Origin: Aerobium sp039839275
GTDB lineage: Bacteria; Pseudomonadota; Alphaproteobacteria; Rhizobiales; Rhizobiaceae
DNA: 64,000 nt
Direction of reading: 5' to 3'
Assembly: GCF_039839275.1 (NCBI RefSeq)
Contig: NZ_JBDOQP010000008.1
Coordinates: forward strand, 60,166-124,165
Shown here: piece by piece, positions 53,554 to 62,377 of the stretch
How the letters are laid out: each line of letters begins with the position of its first letter
How positions within the stretch are numbered: position 1 is the stretch's first letter
The notes under the pieces: generated by a model
The model's database searches: none
The model's input: only the letters and a program-made list of their open reading frames with translations
What the model was told of the DNA's origin: nothing
Program-made: the position numbers and the translations under genes

Positions 53554-55047
53554 ATGAACGCTGAAGCAAAAACAGAAACCGGCACAGCCGCCGCCACAGA
53601 AACCGGCTCGCTGAGCCTGCTCGACCAGGCGATCGGCGTCACCAAGACCGCCGAGCCGGACGAGATGCAGGATCTTCTGCGCACGCTGACGTCGGAAGCG
53701 CTTTCCGGCACCGTCACGTTCTCGAAGAACCTGACCCAGACCTTCAACAAGGCGATCGCCGCGATCGACGAGAAGCTGTCTACACAGCTTGCCGCGATCA
53801 TGCACCACGAGGACTTCCAGAAGCTGGAAGGCTCCTGGCGGGGTCTGAATTACCTGGTCAAGAACTCCGAGACCAGCGCGACCCTGAAGATCCGCGTCCT
53901 GAACCTGAAGAAGAAGGATCTTCACAAGGACCTGACCAAGGCCGTCGAGTTCGACCAGAGCCAGATCTTCAAGAAAATCTACGAGTCCGAGTTCGGAACG
54001 CCCGGCGGTGAGCCTTACGGCGCGCTCATCGGCGACTACGAATTCAGCAGCGGCACCGAGGACCTTGAAGTGCTGCAGGGCATGTCGAACGTGGCGGCAG
54101 CGTCCTTCGCGCCGTTCATTTCGGCAGCCAACCCCAAGATGTTCGGCCTCGAGAGCTTCTCGGAACTTTCCAAGCCGCGCGATCTCGAGAAGATCTTCGA
54201 GAGCTCGGAATACATCAAGTGGCGCAGCTTCCGCGACAGCGAGGACAGCCGTTTCGTCACGCTGACGATGCCGCGCGTCCTGGCACGCGTGCCTTACGGC
54301 TCGGCCGGCAAGGAGATCGAGGAATTCCGCTTCGAGGAAGCCCCGCTCGCTGCCGACGGCAGGGCGGTGGGCATGGCCTCCGACCAGTTCTCCTGGATGA
54401 ACGCGTCCTACGCGCTTGGCGGGCGTCTCACCTCCGCCTTCGCCGAACACGGCTGGTGCGTGGCAGTGCGCGGCGCAGAAGGCGGCGGCAAGGTCGAGAA
54501 CCTGCCAAGCTTCACCTTTACCAGCGACGATGGCGACGTCGACCAGCAGTGCCCGACCGAAATCGGCATCACCGATCGTCGCGAGGCAGAACTCTCGAAG
54601 CTCGGCTTCCTGCCGCTGTGCCACTACAAGGGTTCGGACTATGCCGTGTTCTTCGGCTCCCAGACCAGCCAGCGTGCAAAGAAGTATGACAGCCCTGATG
54701 CCACGGCGAATGCGGCGATTTCCGCCCGCTTGCCCTACATCATGGCGACGTCGCGCTTCTCGCACTACCTGAAGGTGATGGGCCGTGACAAGATCGGCTC
54801 CTTCATGGAAGCGAAGGACTGCGAGACCTGGCTGAACGACTGGATCCGCAACTTCGTCAACGGCAATCCGGATGCCAGCGCCGACATGAAGGCGAAGTAT
54901 CCGCTCGCGGAAGCCTCGGTTTCGGTGAAGGAAGTGCCCGGCGCACCGGGTTCCTACAACGCCGTCGCCTATCTTCGTCCATGGCTTCAGATGGAAGAGC
55001 TCACTGCCTCTATGCGTCTTGTCGCACGCATTCCGCAGATGGGCTGA
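53554..55047 (+). CDS. tssC: Type VI secretion sheath large subunit TssC
   Basis: 497 aa, three bases after tssB. Conserved TssC features: HHEDFQKLEGSWRGLNYLV, VEFDQSQIFKKIYESEFGTP, GEPYGALIGDYEF, SRFVTLTMPRVLARVPYG and ETWLNDWIRNFVNGNPD. The N-terminal helix that binds TssB and ClpV is present. This is the canonical copy; a second, more divergent copy follows 24 bases later. Confidence 0.96.
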   Translation: MNAEAKTETGTAAATETGSLSLLDQAIGVTKTAEPDEMQDLLRTLTSEALSGTVTFSKNLTQTFNKAIAAIDEKLSTQLAAIMHHEDFQKLEGSWRGLNYLVKNSETSATLKIRVLNLKKKDLHKDLTKAVEFDQSQIFKKIYESEFGTPGGEPYGALIGDYEFSSGTEDLEVLQGMSNVAAASFAPFISAANPKMFGLESFSELSKPRDLEKIFESSEYIKWRSFRDSEDSRFVTLTMPRVLARVPYGSAGKEIEEFRFEEAPLAADGRAVGMASDQFSWMNASYALGGRLTSAFAEHGWCVAVRGAEGGGKVENLPSFTFTSDDGDVDQQCPTEIGITDRREAELSKLGFLPLCHYKGSDYAVFFGSQTSQRAKKYDSPDATANAAISARLPYIMATSRFSHYLKVMGRDKIGSFMEAKDCETWLNDWIRNFVNGNPDASADMKAKYPLAEASVSVKEVPGAPGSYNAVAYLRPWLQMEELTASMRLVARIPQMG

Positions 55048-55071
55048 CGGTAGCCGGACACAAGGCATACG

Positions 55072-56631
55072 ATGACTGACGAAGCGGGCCCCACGCTGCA
55101 GGAAGAAGACGTTTCTTCCCAAGCCGGGGCCCGTGTCTTTTCTGCCCTTCGCATCGACATCGTCGATGCGGCTCTCGCGCGGCCGGACGATGCGCTGGCA
55201 GAAACGCTGGCCGATTTCCTCGCCGGCGAAACTCGCGACCAGGGTCTGCGTCTCTGGTTCGGCGACAAGGCCCTCGATCAGGCCGGCGACGACCCGCGCA
55301 AGCTGAAGCACGTACTCGCGCGGGACATCGCCGCGATCGACCAGCTGATCGGCGCGCAGGTCGATGCGATCCTCCACGACCCCGGATTCAAGCGCCTCGA
55401 AGCGAGCTGGCGCGGCGTCACCTATCTCCTTGACGAGGCGGGCAGCGACGAGAAGGTGAAGATCCGCCTCTTCAACGCGACCTGGCAGGAACTCGCCCGC
55501 GATTTCGACCGAACGATCGAGTTCGACCAGAGCACGCTGTTCGCCAAGGTCTATAGTGATGAATACGGCATGCCCGGCGGCCTGCCTTACGGGCTGCTTC
55601 TATGCGACTACGCCATCCGCCACCGCTACCCTTCCGGGGCCGGCCAGGCGACGGACGATGTCGGGGCGCTGACCGGGCTGGCACAGGTCGCCGCCGCCTC
55701 GTTCGCGCCATGCGTCATCAGCGCCGCACCGGAGCTCTTCGGCGTGTCGACCTTCGCCGACCTGTCCCACATGCAGAAGCTCGACGCCGGATTCCGGATG
55801 GCCGAGTACCAGCGCTGGCGCAAGCTCCAGGAACAGGAAGACAGCCGCTTCCTCGGGGTGCTGCTGCCGCGCATCCTGCTGCGCGACCGGCACGGCGACA
55901 GCCATGTGCGCGAGGACGGGTTCCGCTATCGAGAGACCAGCGGCAACATCGATTCCTGGCTCTGGGGCAACGCCGTGTACGGCTTCGGCGCGGTGGCGAT
56001 CCGCTCGTTCCGCGACTGGGGCTGGTTCGCCGACATGCGCGGCGCGCGGCCCGACGTCGAGGAGGCGGGCATCATAACCGGCCTTCCCGCGCCGGATTTC
56101 TCGACCATGGAGGGCATCGCTTTCCGGCGGCCGCTCGAAGTCGAGCTCACCGACAAGAAGCAGAAGGCGCTCGAGGAGCTGGGTTTCGTGGCGCTAAGCC
56201 CGTGCAGCTTCACGCGCTCAGCCGTTTTCCTCGGCATGCAGTCGCTTCACCTGCCGACGGAAACGCGCAACATGACGGAGAGCACCAACGCGCGGCTGTC
56301 GTCGATGCTTCAATACGTGATGTGCATCAGCCGCTTCGCGCATTATGCCAAGGTGATGGCGCGCGACCGGGTCGGGGCGTTCACCACCGCAACGGAACTG
56401 GAAAACTACCTAAACGAATGGCTGCGCGGCTATATGCTGGGCAATGCCGACGCCGGGCCAGAACTCAAGGCACGCTATCCGCTGGGCGGCGGCAGCATCA
56501 GCGTCAAGGAGACGCCGGGGCGGCCCGGCGTGATGAGCTGCGTGATGCATTTCCAGCCGCATTTCCAGTTCGACCACATGGTCACCGGCCTGCGTCTGCG
56601 CACCGAGATGCAGTCCGTAAGGGCCAACTGA
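55072..56631 (+). CDS. Second TssC-like sheath protein
   Basis: 519 aa and similar to the preceding TssC over its whole length: DPGFKRLEASWRGVTYLLDE, IEFDQSTLFAKVYSDEYGMP, SRFLGVLLPRILLRDRHG, and LNEWLRGYMLGNADAGPELK. Many substitutions and a changed N-terminus set it apart, so it is an old paralogue and not a recent duplication. From memory Agrobacterium tumefaciens also has two neighbouring tssC genes (tssC40 and tssC41), with only one essential. It may cap or modify the sheath. Confidence 0.88.
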   Translation: MTDEAGPTLQEEDVSSQAGARVFSALRIDIVDAALARPDDALAETLADFLAGETRDQGLRLWFGDKALDQAGDDPRKLKHVLARDIAAIDQLIGAQVDAILHDPGFKRLEASWRGVTYLLDEAGSDEKVKIRLFNATWQELARDFDRTIEFDQSTLFAKVYSDEYGMPGGLPYGLLLCDYAIRHRYPSGAGQATDDVGALTGLAQVAAASFAPCVISAAPELFGVSTFADLSHMQKLDAGFRMAEYQRWRKLQEQEDSRFLGVLLPRILLRDRHGDSHVREDGFRYRETSGNIDSWLWGNAVYGFGAVAIRSFRDWGWFADMRGARPDVEEAGIITGLPAPDFSTMEGIAFRRPLEVELTDKKQKALEELGFVALSPCSFTRSAVFLGMQSLHLPTETRNMTESTNARLSSMLQYVMCISRFAHYAKVMARDRVGAFTTATELENYLNEWLRGYMLGNADAGPELKARYPLGGGSISVKETPGRPGVMSCVMHFQPHFQFDHMVTGLRLRTEMQSVRAN

Positions 56632-56641
56632 GGAGATACGA

Positions 56642-57124
56642 GTGGCACGATCTCCTGCGAACCCGCCGCCGCGCCTGTCGCTGTTCGACAGGCTGCTGCA
56701 GGGCGACAGCATAGAAACCGACCGCAACGCCGAGCGCGCAATGCGCCAGGTGCGCGAGGGCGTGCGTCGCGACCTCGAAATCCTGTTCACGACGCGGCCG
56801 CGCTACGTGAGCATGCCGGCAGAACTCCCCGAACTCGGCAAGTCGATGCTGTCCTTCGGCATGCCGGATCTCCAGACACAGCAGCTCGCGACGCCGGCCC
56901 AGCAGGAAAATTTTCGACGCCAGCTCGAACAGCTCATCCGCCGCTACGAGCCCCGCTTCAACGACGTCTCCGTCGAACTCGTCGTCGGCGATGGCGAACT
57001 GGACCGGACGCTCCGGTTCAGGGTCAACGCCGTCCTCATCACGGATTCCATCACCGAAGCGATCAGCTACGACACGTTGATCGATCCCGTTTCAGGCGAT
57101 CTCCTTTTGGTTGGGGATCGCTGA
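56642..57124 (+). CDS. tssE: Type VI secretion baseplate subunit TssE (gp25-like)
   Basis: 160 aa from GTG 56642, ten bases after the second tssC. It has the gp25/lysozyme-like fold pattern: SLFDRLLQGD, VRRDLEILFTTRP, LPELGKSMLSFGMPDLQT, and LIRRYEPRFNDVSVEL. TssE starts sheath assembly on the baseplate with TssF and TssG. GAGG lies eight bases upstream of GTG. Confidence 0.93.
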   Translation: MARSPANPPPRLSLFDRLLQGDSIETDRNAERAMRQVREGVRRDLEILFTTRPRYVSMPAELPELGKSMLSFGMPDLQTQQLATPAQQENFRRQLEQLIRRYEPRFNDVSVELVVGDGELDRTLRFRVNAVLITDSITEAISYDTLIDPVSGDLLLVGDR

Positions 57125-57182
57125 GCCGAGCGGCATCGTCGCTCAATCAAACCGACAGCTTGCACAAACAGAGGGGGCAACC

Positions 57183-57995
57183 ATGCCAGGTGCAATCGAT
57201 TTTGGCTCATTGGACAAGAGCGACGCGGAGGACGTGTGCTGGTGCGTCATCGAATCCATCGCAAGCGCCAACGACACCGCGTCTTCGATGATATCGGTGA
57301 TTCACTTTCTGCGGGAAGCCTACGGCGTCGAGGACGTCGATGAACAGGTGATCCCGAATCCGGCCTTTCTGGCCAACGGTCATGAGGGCCGGTCCCCGAG
57401 AACCCGCAAATACATGGGCGGCAGAATGTGGACGGGCCTCGGCGGAAGTGCCGTCAGCCTTGTGGGCGGAGCCGCGTCCAGCGTCACCATGGTGGATGTC
57501 GGAGGCATCCTCAAGGAGGGTAGCGCCGTCGGCACGACCGTCGCGCACATGATGGGCGTCCATGCAGCCGGCAAGGGCTTCAAGCGCAGCGAGACGGTGA
57601 CCCGTTGGGTCAATGCGATGCTCAAGGCCAAATCCGCCAAGCTTGGGGTGCGCGGCGCTGGCCTCGCGGGGGCGTCGATCCCGATCCCGGCTGTTGGCCT
57701 GGCGACCAGTATCGGAACTACCGTGGCCAAGCTGGGCATCAAGGTCACACTTGGCAAGCTGATCGCGCGCACATCCATGGAAGTTCATTGGCGCGCCTAC
57801 CAGGAGACGGTGATCTCCGGAGCGATCGGCGGACGCGGCGGCAAGGACGGGCCTGTCGGTCCGGCGTCGGCGATGTTCTACGAGATATTCACCAAGCGCA
57901 GCTTCACCCGCATATTCGGCAAGTACGACACCGCGATGCTCATTCGCGAGCCTGGTGGCTGGATGGCATTGAACGACAAGCTGATGCTCATGTAG
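57183..57995 (+). CDS. Unknown protein at the end of the T6SS plus arm
   Basis: 270 aa from ATG 57183, preceded by GAGGGGG. No family recognised. Two glycine/valine-rich hydrophobic stretches stand out (about 84-108, GGSAVSLVGGAASSVTM, and 160-190, ASIPIPAVGLATSIGTTVAKL), flanked by basic residues, like membrane-inserting or two-helix hairpin proteins. No signal peptide, and no catalytic motif is visible. Position after tssE and 58 bases from it suggests a T6SS accessory, effector or immunity protein; no partner gene follows. Confidence 0.6.
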   Translation: MPGAIDFGSLDKSDAEDVCWCVIESIASANDTASSMISVIHFLREAYGVEDVDEQVIPNPAFLANGHEGRSPRTRKYMGGRMWTGLGGSAVSLVGGAASSVTMVDVGGILKEGSAVGTTVAHMMGVHAAGKGFKRSETVTRWVNAMLKAKSAKLGVRGAGLAGASIPIPAVGLATSIGTTVAKLGIKVTLGKLIARTSMEVHWRAYQETVISGAIGGRGGKDGPVGPASAMFYEIFTKRSFTRIFGKYDTAMLIREPGGWMALNDKLMLM

Positions 57996-58014
57996 CGGGG
58001 CTCAACCCCGCCTT
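57995..58014. terminator. Hairpin between the convergent T6SS arm and lysE-like gene
   Basis: GCGGGG (57995-58000) pairs with CCCCGC (58006-58011) over a five-base loop, then CTTT. It overlaps the stop codons of both converging genes and may end transcription in both directions, though the T-run is short. Confidence 0.5.
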
Positions 58015-58652
58015 TCGAGCGCCAGCCTGAGGCCGAACCCGATCAGAACCGTGCCGGTCAGACCGTTGACGGCACGCGAGAAGTTCGGTTTTCTCAAGGC
58101 ATTTGAAAACGGGCGGGTCGCAGCAACGACAAAGGCGAACCATGCTAGCCCCATCGCGGCATGGATCGCCGCCAGGGCCATGCTGAAAGGGACGACCGGC
58201 ATGTCGGCCGGAATGAACTGCGGCAGGAAGCTGACATAGAACACCCCGACCTTCGGGTTGAGCAGGTTGGTGAGGACACCGCGCCAGAACCAGCTTGCTG
58301 CCAGGCCGCTGCTGCCGCGCATCTCCACCATCGCCTCGCTGCCTCCTGATGGTTCCCCGGGCCTGATCGCGGCCATCACCATCCGTGTGCCGAGCCAGAA
58401 TAGGTAGGCGGCACCTATAGACTGCAAGAGACGGTAGCCGACTTCCGACACCGCGAGCACTGCGCCGAGCCCGAGCGAAGCAAGCAGTCCCCAAACCAGA
58501 ACGCCGGTCACTACGCCGCCGCCCGCAGCCATCGCCGGTCGCGGTCCTTCCACTGTGGCAGTGCGCAGGACCAGGGCGGTGTCGAGTCCCGGCGTAATCG
58601 TCATCAGAGCGGCGGCAATCGAAAAGGCGACGACGGCGGAGGGAGCATCCAT
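58002..58652 (-). CDS. LysE/RhtB-family amino acid exporter
   Basis: 216 aa with six membrane helices. The family signature near the N-terminus reads LMTITPGLDTALVLR and the mid-region GAAYLFWLGTRMV; FWRGVLTNLLNPKVGVFYVSFLPQF (as two blocks) is the conserved loop before helix 4. Exports amino acids or related compounds using the proton gradient. It diverges from the XRE-cupin regulator, which may control it. Confidence 0.9.
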   Translation of the reverse strand: MDAPSAVVAFSIAAALMTITPGLDTALVLRTATVEGPRPAMAAGGGVVTGVLVWGLLASLGLGAVLAVSEVGYRLLQSIGAAYLFWLGTRMVMAAIRPGEPSGGSEAMVEMRGSSGLAASWFWRGVLTNLLNPKVGVFYVSFLPQFIPADMPVVPFSMALAAIHAAMGLAWFAFVVAATRPFSNALRKPNFSRAVNGLTGTVLIGFGLRLALERRG

Positions 58653-58809
58653 GGGAAGGATCCTTTGGCTGCCGGCAAGCTAGCATGGACGGCATCGACG
58701 CGTCACCGCCAGCGCTTCGCCCTTCATGCAGCGGCATGTAGAGGTACCCGTTGGAGACGTGTATAGAATATTGGCACATGCGAACGATTTCGAAGGGAGT
58801 GACTAGCGA

Positions 58810-59391
58810 ATGACGGGCGACGATTTCGACGTCGGCACGCGGCTCAGGACGATGCGTGTGGCAGCCAAGCTGTCGCAGCGCCAGTTGGCAAGCCTCGCCG
58901 GCGTGCCACACGCACAGATCTCCAATATAGAGACCAACCGGAACAGTCCGTCGATTTCGACGCTACGGAAAATTCTGAGCGGACTCGATGTCAGCATGGC
59001 TGACTTCTTCGAGCCTGACCGGGGCACGCAGCCGGGTCCCTTCTTTGGCGCCAACGAGCTGGTCGACCTCACCTCGCGGATCGCCGCGCAGGGAATTGGC
59101 GGGGGCCGCATTTATCTGAGGCAGGTAGGCGACGCAGCCGCGCACAACCTGCAGATCCTCCACGAGGTCTATGATCCGGGCGCCGATACCGGGGAGATGC
59201 TGCTTCAGCACGTCTCCTCGGAGGGTGGATACGTCGTCGAAGGAGAGCTCGAACTGACGGTGGGAGACGAGGTGCGCGTCCTCACCGCTGGAGAAGCCTA
59301 TCTGTTCGACAGTCGAACGCCGCACCGGTTTCGAAATCCATCCTCGGCCCGCACAATCGTCATTTCCGCCTGCACACCGCCCTACCTTTAA
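58810..59391 (+). CDS. XRE-family regulator with cupin domain
   Basis: 193 aa. The N-terminal helix-turn-helix (about 10-65) reads LRTMRVAAKLSQRQLASLAG and ISNIETNRNSPSISTL. A C-terminal cupin (about 115-190) has GGYVVEGELELTVG and GEAYLFDSRTPHRFRN. This is the PuuR-like arrangement, whose relatives sense polyamine or GABA-related compounds. The gene lies 71 bases before gabT in the same direction and is divergent from the exporter, so it may control both. Confidence 0.88.
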   Translation: MTGDDFDVGTRLRTMRVAAKLSQRQLASLAGVPHAQISNIETNRNSPSISTLRKILSGLDVSMADFFEPDRGTQPGPFFGANELVDLTSRIAAQGIGGGRIYLRQVGDAAAHNLQILHEVYDPGADTGEMLLQHVSSEGGYVVEGELELTVGDEVRVLTAGEAYLFDSRTPHRFRNPSSARTIVISACTPPYL

Positions 59392-59462
59392 GGCCACAGA
59401 AATCCGATTGCTCAATATTTTATACGATGCTATTTCTTCCTGACGTTTCAGGAAGGTGATCC

Positions 59463-60752
59463 ATGACAGCAGCCTCGCAACTCGCCACCCGTCAGACCGC
59501 AGCGGTCGCAGGCGGCGTCGGAACCCGCGCGATCTATGCGCAACGTGCATTGAACGCCGAACTGTGGGACGTCGACGATCGTCGCTTCATCGATTTCGCT
59601 GCAGGCATCGCTGTCAACAATACTGGGCACCGGCATCCACGGTTGATGCAGGCCGTCCGCGAGCAGGCCGAACTGTTCACGCACACCTGCTTCCATGTTG
59701 CGCCCTATGAAAGCTACATCCGCCTTGCCGAGCGCCTGAATGCGATCGCACCGACGGGCGCGGAAAACCGCACCATGCTGGTGACCACGGGTGCCGAAGC
59801 GGTGGAGAACGCCATCAAGGTGGCGCGCGCCTACACCAAGCGGCCCGGCATCATCGCGTTTTCCGGCGCCTTCCATGGCCGCACCATGCTCGGCATGGCG
59901 CTGACCGGCAAGGTTGCGCCCTACAAGAAAAACTTCGGGCCGTTTCCCGGCGACATCTACCACGCGCCTTTCCCGAACACATTCATGGGCGTGACGGTGG
60001 AGGATGCGCTCTCGGCGCTGGAACGCCTGTTCCAGGCCGACATCGATGCCGAGCGCGTTGCCGCCATCATCGTCGAGCCGGTCCAGGGCGAAGGCGGCTT
60101 CAACATCGCGCCGAAGGAATTTCTCCAGGCGCTGCGCACGATCTGCGATAGCCACGGCATCGTGCTGATCGCCGATGAGGTGCAGGCGGGCATGGGGCGG
60201 ACAGGCCGGATGTTCGGTTTCGAGCATGCCGGCGTAAAGCCCGATCTCGTCACCATGGCCAAGGGATTGGCGGGCGGCTTTCCGCTCTCCGCGCTGACCG
60301 GCCGCGCCGAGATCATGAACGCGGCCCATGTCGGGGGGCTTGGCGGCACCTATGCCGGCAATCCGCTCGCGGTGGCGGCTGCCAATGCGGTGCTTGACGT
60401 TATCGAGGAAGAGGGACTGTGCGAGCGCGCGGCGATCGTCGGCAAGTGCATCCAGGATCGCGTGCAGACGATTTCCGAACGCCAGGGCATGGAAGCGATC
60501 GGCGACGTACGTGGCCTGGGCGCCATGGTCGCCTTCGAACTGGTCAAGGACCGCACGTCCAAGGATGCGTCGCCGGCACTGACGAACGCGATCGTCGCGG
60601 AGGCGGAAAAGCGCGGGCTGATCTTGCTTTCTTGCGGCACCCGCGCCAACGTGATCCGCATTCTCGTGCCTCTGACCATCGAAGACGATATCCTTGCCGA
60701 GGGTCTCGATATTCTGGAGGCTTCCATCGAGGCGGCCGTTTCCGCGGCCTGA
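59463..60752 (+). CDS. gabT: 4-aminobutyrate transaminase
   Basis: 429 aa, class III PLP aminotransferase. It moves the amino group of GABA to 2-oxoglutarate, giving succinate semialdehyde. The PLP lysine lies in MAKGLAGGFPLSAL, the phosphate loop is TTGAEAVENAIKVAR, and LIADEVQAGMGRTG holds the aspartate. AGGAAGG precedes the ATG. The aldehyde dehydrogenase gene follows 60 bases later, which supports the GABA assignment over ornithine or other omega-amino acids. Confidence 0.92.
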   Translation: MTAASQLATRQTAAVAGGVGTRAIYAQRALNAELWDVDDRRFIDFAAGIAVNNTGHRHPRLMQAVREQAELFTHTCFHVAPYESYIRLAERLNAIAPTGAENRTMLVTTGAEAVENAIKVARAYTKRPGIIAFSGAFHGRTMLGMALTGKVAPYKKNFGPFPGDIYHAPFPNTFMGVTVEDALSALERLFQADIDAERVAAIIVEPVQGEGGFNIAPKEFLQALRTICDSHGIVLIADEVQAGMGRTGRMFGFEHAGVKPDLVTMAKGLAGGFPLSALTGRAEIMNAAHVGGLGGTYAGNPLAVAAANAVLDVIEEEGLCERAAIVGKCIQDRVQTISERQGMEAIGDVRGLGAMVAFELVKDRTSKDASPALTNAIVAEAEKRGLILLSCGTRANVIRILVPLTIEDDILAEGLDILEASIEAAVSAA

Positions 60753-60812
60753 AAACCCACGAAAGAACGGCGGTGCGCGTCTCCGCCCTCAGACATTGGC
60801 AGTTGGACAATC

Positions 60813-62258
60813 ATGACCGAGACACACTATCCCGACACGCAACTCCTGATCGACGGCGAATGGCGCGGAGGCGTCGAAGGACGCACGATTCCGGTCGTCG
60901 ACCCGGCCACGGGTGAAGAGATCGGCAAGGTCGCGCACGCCACCAAGGCTGATCTCGATGCCGCGCTGGCCGCTGTCGACAGAGGCTTCAAGGTCTGGAG
61001 TGCCACCTCGGCCTATGATCGATCCAAGCTGATGCGCAAGGCAGCGGACCTGCTTCGGTCTCGCGCCGATTCGATCGCTCTGATGATGACGCGCGAACAG
61101 GGCAAGCCGCTGCCGGAGGCCCGGATGGAAGTGCTTGCCGGCGCCGATGTCATCGACTGGTTCGCCGAGGAAGCCCGTCGCACCTATGGCCAGATCATCC
61201 CCGCGCGCGCTTCCGGCGTCACGCAGATGGCGATCAAGCTGCCGGTCGGCCCGGTCGCGGCGTTCACGCCGTGGAATTTCCCGATCAACCAGGTCGTGCG
61301 CAAGCTTTCGGCCGCGCTCGGCGCCGGTTGCTCGATCATCGTCAAGGCACCGGAGGAGACGCCGGCCTCGCCCGCGGAACTCATCCGCGCCTTCGTCGAT
61401 GCCGGCATTCCGGCCGGTGTCGTCAATCTCGTCTACGGCGTGCCGGCGGAAATCTCCGAATACCTGATCCCGCACCCGGTGATCCGCAAGATCTCTTTCA
61501 CCGGCTCGACTCCGGTGGGCAAGCAGCTTGCGGCCCTTGCCGGCCAGCATATGAAGCTCGCCACCATGGAACTGGGCGGCCATGCACCCGCGATCATCTT
61601 CAACGACGCCGACGTCGACAAGGCGGTCAAGACGCTTGCCGGCTCCAAGTTCCGCAACGCCGGTCAGGTCTGCGTTTCGCCGACGCGTTTTCTCGTACAG
61701 GACGGTGTCTACGACAAGGTCGTCGGGTCCTTCACCGAAGCTGCGAAGGCGATCAAGGTCGGTGGTGGTCTTGAAGATGGCGTGCAGATGGGGCCGCTGG
61801 CCAATGAGCGTCGCATTCCCGCGCTCGAGGCCCTGATCCAGGACGCCGTCGACAATGGCGCCGAGCTCAAGACCGGCGGACGCCGCATCGGCAACAAGGG
61901 CAACTTCTTCGAGCCCACCGTACTGTCAAACGTGCCCAAGAAGGCGCGCATCATGAACGAGGAGCCATTCGGCCCCGTCGCCGTTTTCAGCCCGTTCACG
62001 ACCGTCGACGAAGCGATCGACGAGGCCAACCGCCTGCCATTCGGCCTCGCGAGCTATGCCTTCACCGGTTCGGCCGACACTGCGCACAAGCTTGGAATGC
62101 GCATCGAGGCAGGCATGACGACGATCAACCATATCGGCCTTGCCCTCCCGGAGGTGCCGTTCGGCGGAATGAAGGATTCGGGCCACGGTACCGAAGGTGG
62201 CTCGGACGCCATCGACGCCTATCTGGTGACCAAGTTCGTCACCAGGATGGACGCCTAG
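60813..62258 (+). CDS. gabD: Succinate-semialdehyde dehydrogenase (NAD-dependent ALDH family)
   Basis: 481 aa. Catalytic residues are C287 in NAGQVCVSPTRF and E253 in MELGGHAPAII; the cofactor and anchor motif FTPWNFPINQ is intact. It oxidises succinate semialdehyde to succinate, which enters the TCA cycle. The serine in the anchor loop (ISFTGSTPVGKQL) is shared by both NAD and NADP types, so cofactor preference is not certain. Confidence 0.9.
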   Translation: MTETHYPDTQLLIDGEWRGGVEGRTIPVVDPATGEEIGKVAHATKADLDAALAAVDRGFKVWSATSAYDRSKLMRKAADLLRSRADSIALMMTREQGKPLPEARMEVLAGADVIDWFAEEARRTYGQIIPARASGVTQMAIKLPVGPVAAFTPWNFPINQVVRKLSAALGAGCSIIVKAPEETPASPAELIRAFVDAGIPAGVVNLVYGVPAEISEYLIPHPVIRKISFTGSTPVGKQLAALAGQHMKLATMELGGHAPAIIFNDADVDKAVKTLAGSKFRNAGQVCVSPTRFLVQDGVYDKVVGSFTEAAKAIKVGGGLEDGVQMGPLANERRIPALEALIQDAVDNGAELKTGGRRIGNKGNFFEPTVLSNVPKKARIMNEEPFGPVAVFSPFTTVDEAIDEANRLPFGLASYAFTGSADTAHKLGMRIEAGMTTINHIGLALPEVPFGGMKDSGHGTEGGSDAIDAYLVTKFVTRMDA

Positions 62259-62264
62259 AAAATT

Positions 62265-62295
62265 GGCCGGGAGATCCTGTTCGGCTTTCCCGGCC
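62265..62295 (+). repeat. 8-bp inverted repeat after gabD
   Basis: GGCCGGGA (62265-62272) pairs with TCCCGGCC (62288-62295) over a 15-base loop, beginning seven bases after the gabD stop. The following sequence is CT-rich without a T-run; a weak or Rho-assisted terminator is possible. Confidence 0.45.
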
Positions 62296-62377
62296 TCACC
62301 CTCACCTTTTCGACGATAGCGATGACCCGCCGTAGCGAGCGGCTCGCAGTCCGAGTGCATTATCGGGAGACGACATC

